DNA from: Paenibacillus bovis
Lineage (GTDB): Bacteria; Bacillota; Bacilli; Bacillales; Bacillaceae_C
Direction: 5' to 3'
DNA length: 64,000 nucleotides
Assembly: GCA_007679095.1 (NCBI GenBank)
Contig: VEFU01000009.1
Location: 35,279-99,278, forward strand
Numbering within the stretch: the first letter of the stretch is position 1; every line of letters begins with the position of its first letter. Below, piece after piece: positions 45,514 through 53,490 of this stretch. The translations under genes and the position numbers were made by a program. Under the pieces are notes generated by a model. It searched no databases. It saw only the letters and a program-made list of their open reading frames with translations, and was not told the origin of the DNA.

Positions 45514-46525
45514 GAGATATGCACTTATTTGGCTTGCAATTGTATTCGGGACGATTCTTGGAGGTTGTTCCTTTCTACCGAAGGAGGAGCCTGTTTTAGC
45601 ACCACCTTTATCAGAACCACCTGAACTGGATTATGAAACAGCTGTTGTTACACGCGGTGAATTGGTGAAAAGTGTAAATGGGGCTGGCTCATTTGTATCC
45701 GAGAAGCAACATGATCTGTTCTATTCTAATGATGGGGGTAGATTAGAAGAGGTCTATGTTACGAGAGGAGATACAGTGAAAAAAGGTCAATTACTTGTAA
45801 AACTACAAACGGGAAATTTAGAGTTTGATATTAGCCAAGTAGAATTAGACTTAAAGAAAGCAGAATTACGTTTAAAACAAATGCGAGAATCTGAACATCC
45901 AGATAAGGTTGGAATTGAGATAGCGAAATTAGATATTCAAGGGATTAAGAATCGATTAAATTTGATGTATGATCAATTGGCTGCTTCAAAAATAACTTCA
46001 CCTATAGATGGGACTGTTAACTTTGCAACCGATATACAACAAGGTCAGTATGTTGGAGCATACCAGGTACTAGTTCAAGTAGCCGATATTAAGAATCTTC
46101 ATCTCCAATATACAGCGATATCACCTGCAGATGTAGTAGATGTGAAAATAGGGATGGAAGCAACAGTAGAGGTGAACGGGGAGAAAACAACTGGTAAAGT
46201 GATCCAAACACCAATTGATATTCCAGATGATATTTTTCAACAAAACCCGGACCACTATGGTAAAACAGTTGTAATTGGATTTGATGAATTACCAGAAGCT
46301 GCTACAGTAGGTTCCGTCAATCGAATGGAAATTATTACTGCAAAAGAAGAGGATACCTTAATTATTCCGAAGTCTACTTTGCGTACTTCAAATGGACGTA
46401 ACTATGTGCAAGTTCTGAAAGATAATACGAAACGAGAAGTAGATATTGAAGTAGGAATTATCTCTGGTACTGAGGTGGAAGTTTTGAAGGGACTGGAAGA
46501 AGGAGACGTTGTCATTATTAAGTAG
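45482..46525 (+). CDS. periplasmic-adaptor-like (HlyD/MacA) lipoprotein
   Basis: Predicted 347-residue membrane fusion protein. A TTG start eight bases after GGAGGA gives MPIKKKK and a signal peptide with lipobox LGGC (Cys29). Barrel-sandwich/lipoyl halves (about 75-110 and 165-200: GGRLEEVYVTRGDTVKKGQLLVKL; SKITSPIDGTVNFATDIQQGQYV) flank a helical hairpin, and a beta-barrel follows. In Gram-positives such MacA-like proteins act with FtsX-type permeases in export. Part of the four-gene operon 44818-50282. Confidence 0.88.
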   Translation: MPIKKKKILYKRYALIWLAIVFGTILGGCSFLPKEEPVLAPPLSEPPELDYETAVVTRGELVKSVNGAGSFVSEKQHDLFYSNDGGRLEEVYVTRGDTVKKGQLLVKLQTGNLEFDISQVELDLKKAELRLKQMRESEHPDKVGIEIAKLDIQGIKNRLNLMYDQLAASKITSPIDGTVNFATDIQQGQYVGAYQVLVQVADIKNLHLQYTAISPADVVDVKIGMEATVEVNGEKTTGKVIQTPIDIPDDIFQQNPDHYGKTVVIGFDELPEAATVGSVNRMEIITAKEEDTLIIPKSTLRTSNGRNYVQVLKDNTKREVDIEVGIISGTEVEVLKGLEEGDVVIIK

Positions 46526-46537
46526 GAGGAGAGAACC

Positions 46538-49381
46538 GTGGCAATTTTTAAGTTGATTTTTCGCAAAATGCTGAATAATCGGTGGCTAACGGGTAGTCTT
46601 TTCCTTGGTTTGATTATTACAGTCTCATTAGTGTCGAGTATCCCCACATATACTTCCAGTATTTTGCAGAAAATGTTGATTTCAGAGTTAGAAGATTACC
46701 AAATTAGGACGAATCAGTTTCCCGGAGAATTTACGTTCACGGATACATTCGCCAATATTAAAAATGGTGGGGAAACATTACAAGATATAGAGAAAGTAAA
46801 AAAGGATATTATTCAAGAAGTTGGTTTGCCGATTATCACAGAAGTAGATACACTAGCAACTTCTCCATTTAAGGTAAGTTATGTGGAGGAGCGACAGGCG
46901 AAACCACCACAAGCCGGAAAACTACTCACACTTACAAACCTAGAAGATCATATTAATCTAATTGACGGAAAATATCCGGAACCAGAACCTGTGGATGGAA
47001 TTTTCGAAGTACTAGTTTCCGAGGCAGCATTGAAAAAGAGAGAAATAGTGCTAGGAACCGAATTTTATTTACAAGAAAAAGATGTGCAATTTCATATAAA
47101 ACCAGTAGGTGTTTTTCAACCAGTCGGTGATAGCCCATATTGGTCGATGCTGGAAGACAATTATTCGGAAGATTTTATTTTACATGAGGATTTATTCCGT
47201 AAAGTCATCATGGACGAGAATGAGAAGTTACTTGGAATTAGTCAATTTAGAACGGCTTTTGACTATTATGAAATAAAAGAAGATGATATTCCGAGAATGC
47301 TCGGGTTGGAAAGTCGACTCCGTTCGGAAATTAATCAGGTAAAAAATGATTCCGTTCTTTTCCGATTTCCGATAAAAGATATTCTTCGTTCGTACGCAAA
47401 CAAAGGTGAGCAGTTAACGATTATGCTATGGTCGTTAAATGTTCCTGTCTTAATTATGCTTGCTGTCTATTTATATATGATTTCAAAACTAATCATTGAT
47501 AGACAGCTGACAGAGATATCCGTGTTAGCGAGTCGTGGAGCGAGTCGTTGGCAAATACTTGGCATTTATTTTATTGAAATATTAACGCTAAGTATACTAG
47601 CCTTTTTTATCGGACCATATTTAGGGTTACAGCTTTGTAAAGTTCTCGGTGCTTCCAATGGTTTCTTAGAGTTTGTGCAACGTTCATCACTGCCAATTGA
47701 ATTGACTTCAAAAGCCTACCTATATGCATTTTTTGCATTGCTTGCATCGATCGTGATGATTATGATTCCAGTATACCGAGCATCAGGTCAAAGTATTGTA
47801 AGTCATAAACAAGAATCCGCACGAAAATTTGGGAAGCAAAATTGGTATACGGTTACGTTTGAATTGTTATTGTTTGGTATTTCTATATATGGATTAATGA
47901 ATTTTAATCGCAGACAACAGGATTTATTAGCGATTAATGGTAATCCATCTGACTTAATGATTGATCCTATTTTATTCTTTATTCCGGCGTTATTTATTAT
48001 TGGTCTGGGATTAATTATCTTACGAATCTATCCATTCGTATTAATGCTTATTTATAAATTAGGTGCAAAATTTTGGCCAGTCTCTCTTTATAGTACATTC
48101 CTACAAGTAAGTAGATCTGCAAGACAATATCAATTCTTAATGTTGTTTTTAATTATGACCATTGGTATTGGCGTTTTTAGTGCAAGTGCAGCACGAACGA
48201 TTAATAGTAATCTAGAAGAACAAATTTATTATGAGTATGGAGCAGATGTAAAAGTAAGTGTGCGCTGGAAAAGTACTGCACCACCGTCGATGTATGCAGG
48301 TGGTCAACCAGGACAACAAGGGCAACAAAACAATGCTATTTCAGAACGTGTTGTATACACAGAGCCATCCTTTGAGCCATTTACACAAATACCTGAAGTT
48401 GAACAAACGGCAAAGGTGTTTCAAAAGGAAGGTGTGACCGTCACTATGCTTTCCAATAACAGAACGATGAGTTACGCTTCCTTAATGGGAATTGAATCAA
48501 AGGATTTTGGTGAAGTGAATTGGTTCAAAGATTCATTGTTACAGCACCATTGGTATGAGTATTTAAATCTGTTAGCAAAAGAACCAAGTGCCGTCATTAT
48601 TTCGCGGGAAGTAGCTCGTTCATTAAATGCAAAAGAAGGCGACTATATTAAACTTCGTTGGGATGGATTAGACGGGGCAGATTTTGTGGTATATGGCATA
48701 GTGGATTACTGGCCGACATTTAATCCTCTTAAGAAAGTGCCGGAATCCAATAATAACGCAGCCTTAGTTGTAGCTAATCTTCCATACATTCAAAATATGA
48801 TAAGTCTTGAACCATATGATGTGTGGATGAAGTTAAAACCAGATGTTACACGCGAGCAATTCTATGAAAGTATTACGGATAAAGGATTACCGATATATTC
48901 CATTGATGATATGTATCCAAGATTAATTGACTTGAAAAATAGTGCACTATTATTAGGGTTAAATGGAACAATGACGCTTGGATTCCTAATATCCTTAATG
49001 ATTTCCTTTATCGGATTTATTTTATATTGGATTCTCACGATTAAATCCAGAACATTACAATATGGTATATACCGGGCAATGGGAATTCCGATGCCGAAAC
49101 TTATTAGTATATTAGTTTCGGAACAAGTACTTACCTCAGGAATTGCCTGTATGTTAGGTGTGACGATAGGAAGTATTACAAGCCTACTTTACGTACCATT
49201 ATTTAAACTATCCTTTAACGTCCAGGAAATGATGCCTCCATTTGCCGTTATATCAGATGCAAGTGATGAAATGAAGATATACATGTTCGTAATAATAATG
49301 CTTGTTCTTGGTAGTTCCATACTAATTGGCTTCTTAAGAAGCATAAAAATAGATCAAGCGATTAAGCTAGGTGAGGATTAA
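46538..49381 (+). CDS. large FtsX-type ABC permease
   Basis: Predicted 947-residue permease with GTG start after AGGAGGAG. An N-terminal membrane helix (about 20-42), a ~250-residue extracytoplasmic domain, four segments near 300-480 including a first FtsX block (ISVLASRGASRWQI), further helices and a second external part near 545-790 (with a Gly/Gln-rich GGQPGQQGQQNN loop), and a final FtsX block near 800-945 (YGIYRAMGIPMPKLI). It is probably the membrane core of the MacAB-like system. Substrate unknown. Confidence 0.87.
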   Translation: MAIFKLIFRKMLNNRWLTGSLFLGLIITVSLVSSIPTYTSSILQKMLISELEDYQIRTNQFPGEFTFTDTFANIKNGGETLQDIEKVKKDIIQEVGLPIITEVDTLATSPFKVSYVEERQAKPPQAGKLLTLTNLEDHINLIDGKYPEPEPVDGIFEVLVSEAALKKREIVLGTEFYLQEKDVQFHIKPVGVFQPVGDSPYWSMLEDNYSEDFILHEDLFRKVIMDENEKLLGISQFRTAFDYYEIKEDDIPRMLGLESRLRSEINQVKNDSVLFRFPIKDILRSYANKGEQLTIMLWSLNVPVLIMLAVYLYMISKLIIDRQLTEISVLASRGASRWQILGIYFIEILTLSILAFFIGPYLGLQLCKVLGASNGFLEFVQRSSLPIELTSKAYLYAFFALLASIVMIMIPVYRASGQSIVSHKQESARKFGKQNWYTVTFELLLFGISIYGLMNFNRRQQDLLAINGNPSDLMIDPILFFIPALFIIGLGLIILRIYPFVLMLIYKLGAKFWPVSLYSTFLQVSRSARQYQFLMLFLIMTIGIGVFSASAARTINSNLEEQIYYEYGADVKVSVRWKSTAPPSMYAGGQPGQQGQQNNAISERVVYTEPSFEPFTQIPEVEQTAKVFQKEGVTVTMLSNNRTMSYASLMGIESKDFGEVNWFKDSLLQHHWYEYLNLLAKEPSAVIISREVARSLNAKEGDYIKLRWDGLDGADFVVYGIVDYWPTFNPLKKVPESNNNAALVVANLPYIQNMISLEPYDVWMKLKPDVTREQFYESITDKGLPIYSIDDMYPRLIDLKNSALLLGLNGTMTLGFLISLMISFIGFILYWILTIKSRTLQYGIYRAMGIPMPKLISILVSEQVLTSGIACMLGVTIGSITSLLYVPLFKLSFNVQEMMPPFAVISDASDEMKIYMFVIIMLVLGSSILIGFLRSIKIDQAIKLGED

Positions 49382-49382
49382 T

Positions 49383-50282
49383 ATGATAGATTGCCAAAAC
49401 TTAATGAAAATATATAAAATTGATGATGATAATGAGGTCATCGCCCTTCAAGGACTTGATCTTCAAGTGGAAAAAGGGGAAATGATGGGCATTATCGGAA
49501 ACTCTGGGAGCGGAAAGTCCACCTTATTGAATATGCTAGGTGGACTGGACCGTCCAACCGCAGGTAAATTGATTGTAGATGGGAAGGATTTACTGCGCCT
49601 TTCGGATAAAGATTTGGTGAAGTATAAGCTGGAAACAGTCGGATTTGTATGGCAAAACAATGCTCGCAACTTAATTCCTTACTTAACCGCTGTAGAAAAT
49701 GTGGAACTTCCAATGTTAATTAAAGGCAAACATAAACGCGAACGTGCCAAAGAATTACTGGAAATGGTAGGAATGGGGCATCGTATTAATAATAAGCTCC
49801 ATTCCTTATCAGGTGGGGAACAGCAACGTGTCGCAATTGCAATTTCGCTTGCAAACAACCCAAGTCTTATTCTTGCGGATGAGCCGACAGGTAGTGTTGA
49901 TACAAAAACAGCGGATATTATTCTAGATGTTTTACGTAATTTAAACCGTGAATTAGGTGTAACGATCGTCATTGTTACCCACGATACGCAGCTAACAAGA
50001 AAGATGGATCGTGTTGTTGCAATTCGGGATGGGAAAACGTCAAGTGAAATATTACGTCGTTCCGCTTATTTAGACATGGAACTAGAAGAAGAACAAGGCG
50101 AAGATGATGATACACATGTGGAATTAAGCGTCCTCGATAGTGCACGAAGAATCCAGGTGCCGGAGGATTACTTAGAAGCAATAGGAGTAAAAGGTTCCAA
50201 TAAAGTAAGGATGGAAATAGAAGACGGGAAGATTATCATCGTCAATCCAAATGAAGCAAAGAAAAAAATAGATGCGTCATAG
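49383..50282 (+). CDS. ABC ATP-binding protein with C-terminal AbrB-like domain
   Basis: Predicted 299-residue protein. The ATG is preferred over an in-frame GTG 12 bases upstream because AGGTGAGG lies six bases before it. Walker A GNSGSGKS (39-46), signature LSGGEQQRVAIA (142-153), Walker B LILADE (162-167). Past the usual end at ~225, an acidic linker (EEEQGEDDD) leads to ~35 residues (254-287: ARRIQVPEDYLEAIGVKGSNK) with the pattern of the SpoVT/AbrB swapped-hairpin fold. This tail may bind DNA or dimerise the ATPase. It is the second ATPase of the operon. Confidence 0.85.
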   Translation: MIDCQNLMKIYKIDDDNEVIALQGLDLQVEKGEMMGIIGNSGSGKSTLLNMLGGLDRPTAGKLIVDGKDLLRLSDKDLVKYKLETVGFVWQNNARNLIPYLTAVENVELPMLIKGKHKRERAKELLEMVGMGHRINNKLHSLSGGEQQRVAIAISLANNPSLILADEPTGSVDTKTADIILDVLRNLNRELGVTIVIVTHDTQLTRKMDRVVAIRDGKTSSEILRRSAYLDMELEEEQGEDDDTHVELSVLDSARRIQVPEDYLEAIGVKGSNKVRMEIEDGKIIIVNPNEAKKKIDAS

Positions 50283-50285
50283 ATT

Positions 50286-50331
50286 GTCTGAAAGTAAGAG
50301 TGAGAGATTTCACTTCTTGCTTTCTTTTTTT
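50286..50331 (+). terminator. terminator after the ABC operon
   Basis: GAAAG-AGAGTGA/TCACTTCTT-CTTTC stem with T7 tail. Confidence 0.8.
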
Positions 50332-50382
50332 ATACAACACGAAAAGTCCTGTAATTTGTAGGTCTATTTCCTATATTTGCTC

Positions 50383-50414
50383 GGGTACATAAAAGTTGGA
50401 ATATACGATAAAAT
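50383..50414 (+). promoter_or_regulatory. conserved upstream element of the xylan genes, possible copy C
   Basis: GGGTA, 21 bp, TAAAAT as in copies A and B, but the spacer is much less similar. It lies 140 bp before the first secreted xylanase. Confidence 0.45.
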
Positions 50415-50419
50415 GGAAT

Positions 50420-50488
50420 TAGTTTACATTAATGGGTATTTATTCTTATTTCAGGGTGGTACATAATACCCATTTGCTTAGTAAACTA
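50420..50488 (+). promoter_or_regulatory. bipartite inverted repeat in the xylanase leader
   Basis: TAGTTTAC-ATT-AATGGGTA is mirrored by TACCCATT-TGCTTA-GTAAACTA across a 28-nt loop. Two perfect 8-bp arms on each side make chance unlikely. It may be an mRNA structure or an operator downstream of the promoter. Confidence 0.7.
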
Positions 50489-50553
50489 CTCATTTCATAT
50501 GAAGGTAGGTGAACATTCGTATTTTCCAATATTTGAAATAGGAGGCTGTTAAC

Positions 50554-53322
50554 TTGGGAAAAAGATTTAGCATGTTATTAACATTACTTCTAGTTGCGAA
50601 CCTATTAATTCCACCGAACATGATGGCCTTTGCGGAATCAGAAGAAGAACCATTACCACAACTGCGGTTTGATTTTGAAGACGGAACAACACAAGGTTGG
50701 GGTGGAAGAGGTGGTATTGAAGTATTAACACCTACAGCGGATGCTGCGTACTCGGGAGATTATGGACTTCATGTTTCAGGACGAACGAGTGGATGGCATG
50801 GACCTACTTATAATTTAACTACCTTCATGGAGCAAGAAAAGACTTATATCGTATCGGGTTGGATTCGTTTACCTGAGGGAATCGAACGATCCGAAGTGTC
50901 GATAAAAGTAGAAAGAGTGACAGATGGAACTGCTCATTACGAAACAGTAGGATCCATTAATGTTAGTGATAGTGAATGGGTAGAGTTCACTGGAGAATAT
51001 ACACTTAATAACCCAGTCGAACGTATTGCGCTTTACCTTGAGGCTTATGCAAACCCAGAACTAGAGTTTTATGTAGACGATATTTTAATAGAAGAAAAGG
51101 AAGTGGAGGAAATTCCAGAGGAAGAATTTCCAGAAGGAGCTATTGTAGTGGACGGTTTTAATATTACCGATGCAGTTACAGGTCCTTCACTTAAGGATGA
51201 ATTTAAGGATTATTTTAAATTTGGTGTTGGTTTAAATGGGAGTTCCCCTTCTAATGATACAGTTCAGTCAGCAGCAATGAGCGAAATCATAAAACACCAA
51301 TTTAATAGTGTTACTTACACAAACTTAATGAAACCATCCTACCTTCTTAATCAACAAGAAAGTATTGCAAACTACGAGAATGGAAATGAAAACCCAGCCG
51401 TTAATTATGATAGTGTTATTGCCGGGCTCGAATTTGCAAAGGAGAATGGCATTCAAATGCGAGGCCATGTATTAGTTTGGCATGCCCAAACACCAGACTG
51501 GTTCTTCCGAGAAGGATATAAATCAGAAGGAGAATTTGTGGATCGTGAAACGATGTTACATCGCCTAGAGAACTATATAAAACAGGTTCTCGAGTTTATG
51601 CAAACAGAATATCCAGGAGTCATTTATAGCTGGGATGTTGTAAATGAAGCAGTCGAAATAGTGGAAGGTCATTATGAGACAGAAACAGGTTTCCATATAC
51701 GGACGAAATATGGAAATGACGAAGATAACTTATGGTACAAAATTATTGGTACAGATTATATTGAAAAATCATTTCAATATGCTAGAAAGTATGCGGATGA
51801 AGATGTTAAGTTATTCTATAATGACTACAACACTTTTCAGCCAAAGAAAACGGATAGTATTTATGGGTTAGTAGCTTCACTGAAGGAAAAAGGTTTAATT
51901 GATGGGATTGGTATGCAAAGTTATATGGGTCTTTCCTATCCTGCAATCACTTCAGGTTATGATAATGTAAAAGCTGCTCTAGAAAAGTTTAGTGAACTAG
52001 GCTTAGAGTTACATCTGACAGAATTAACAATTAGCAGCGATGATAAAGATGAGGCATCGATGCAAAGGCAGGCAGACAGATATAAAGAATTATTTGAAGT
52101 ATTGATGTCACTCCATGTGAAAAACGGAGGTCCTGCAAACATCACGAGTGTAACAGTATTTGGAGTAATGGACGAATATTTATTTTATACGGATGATAAA
52201 CAGTATAGTCGCTTATTTGATGGGAAACTACAGCCTAAGCCAGCCTTTTATAGCATTCTATCTGTCCTTAAAATGATTAGAGAAACTTCTACTAACTTCG
52301 GTAGTCCCAACATAGATGGAAAGAAAGATGTAGTTTGGGAGACAGTACCTGCAACTCCATTTTCTGTAGCCGATATGCCTGTATCATTCAAAACCTTATG
52401 GGATGATGAGAATCTATATGTATGGGCAGAGGTTAAAGACAGCACAGTAAACAAAAATGATTTAGTAGAAATCTTTTTGCACGATGAAAACGGAATTCAG
52501 CATTACAAGATTAATAGAAAAGGAAAAAATGAGTCTCATTACAAGGTGAAAGAAGGAAAAGACGGATATGTAGCAGAAATCAAAATACCAAGTGCACAAT
52601 TAGCTATTGGCCAAGAAATCCGTTTTGATATTCGTGTTACAGATGTGAATGAAAACAGAATCGTGTCTTGGAATGATAAAAAAAATAACCAAGAAGACAA
52701 TCATGAGAGTTTTGGGAAATTGAATTTAAAAGACGCAATCAATACAGCCACTGCAGTATTTGGTACACCTATTTTGGACGGGGAAAAAGATAAGGTATGG
52801 GATAAAGCGGTTAGCATTCGTACTGAAAAAGTAATTGAGGGTACAAATGGAGCATGGGCAAATGTGCGTACTTTGTGGGATAAAGAACACCTATATATAT
52901 ATGCGGAAGTCCATGATCAAACCTTAACGAATGCTAGCGCAAACGTTTGGGAACAAGACTCTATCGAAATATTTGTAGATCAAAATAATGGCAAAACTGC
53001 TGGATATGAAAGTGATGACGGCCAGTACCGTGTCAATTTTAACAATGAACAGAGTTATGGTGGAGCAGCGTCATCAGACAACTTTACGACATTTACGAGA
53101 TTAACAGATGATGGTTACGTAGTGGAAGCAGCAATCAAACTTAATTTTGCAGCGAAAAAAGGAATTGCTGTAGGTTTTGATGTACAAGTGAATGACGATC
53201 AAAATGATGATGGCTCAAGAGATAGTGTTTCTATATGGGAAGATGCAACTGGTCAATCATATCAAAACACTTCTCGTCTCGGTGTACTCGTATTAACAAA
53301 TGGAAACGGATACAATCGTTAG
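50554..53322 (+). CDS. secreted modular xylanase, CBM22-GH10-CBM9-CBM9, variant catalytic domain
   Basis: Predicted 922-residue enzyme with TTG start behind AGGAGG. Signal peptide about 1-28; CBM22-like module 36-180 (FDFEDGTTQGWGGRGG); GH10 about 210-575 with acid/base Glu365 (YSWDVVNEA) and nucleophile Glu490 (ELHLTELTIS); two CBM9 modules at about 580-735 and 745-915. The GH10 domain departs from the common form: it lacks the usual late Trp motif (VTVFGVMDEY instead of VTFWG) and has extra loops. There are no S-layer (SLH) repeats, so it should be released or held by its binding modules. Its flanking modules nearly equal those of the next gene. Confidence 0.9.
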   Translation: MGKRFSMLLTLLLVANLLIPPNMMAFAESEEEPLPQLRFDFEDGTTQGWGGRGGIEVLTPTADAAYSGDYGLHVSGRTSGWHGPTYNLTTFMEQEKTYIVSGWIRLPEGIERSEVSIKVERVTDGTAHYETVGSINVSDSEWVEFTGEYTLNNPVERIALYLEAYANPELEFYVDDILIEEKEVEEIPEEEFPEGAIVVDGFNITDAVTGPSLKDEFKDYFKFGVGLNGSSPSNDTVQSAAMSEIIKHQFNSVTYTNLMKPSYLLNQQESIANYENGNENPAVNYDSVIAGLEFAKENGIQMRGHVLVWHAQTPDWFFREGYKSEGEFVDRETMLHRLENYIKQVLEFMQTEYPGVIYSWDVVNEAVEIVEGHYETETGFHIRTKYGNDEDNLWYKIIGTDYIEKSFQYARKYADEDVKLFYNDYNTFQPKKTDSIYGLVASLKEKGLIDGIGMQSYMGLSYPAITSGYDNVKAALEKFSELGLELHLTELTISSDDKDEASMQRQADRYKELFEVLMSLHVKNGGPANITSVTVFGVMDEYLFYTDDKQYSRLFDGKLQPKPAFYSILSVLKMIRETSTNFGSPNIDGKKDVVWETVPATPFSVADMPVSFKTLWDDENLYVWAEVKDSTVNKNDLVEIFLHDENGIQHYKINRKGKNESHYKVKEGKDGYVAEIKIPSAQLAIGQEIRFDIRVTDVNENRIVSWNDKKNNQEDNHESFGKLNLKDAINTATAVFGTPILDGEKDKVWDKAVSIRTEKVIEGTNGAWANVRTLWDKEHLYIYAEVHDQTLTNASANVWEQDSIEIFVDQNNGKTAGYESDDGQYRVNFNNEQSYGGAASSDNFTTFTRLTDDGYVVEAAIKLNFAAKKGIAVGFDVQVNDDQNDDGSRDSVSIWEDATGQSYQNTSRLGVLVLTNGNGYNR

Positions 53323-53490
53323 AAAACCTTAGGGATACAATATGAACCAAGCAATATGTATAGACAGATGAGTCAAACAAAGACAATCTTCTATAAAAAC
53401 TTACTAATATGCATTTGAGATATATACAAAATGAAAGACAGTAGGCGTGTTTAAATCTTTGCTTTTAATAATTGATTAGGAGGATGTAAA

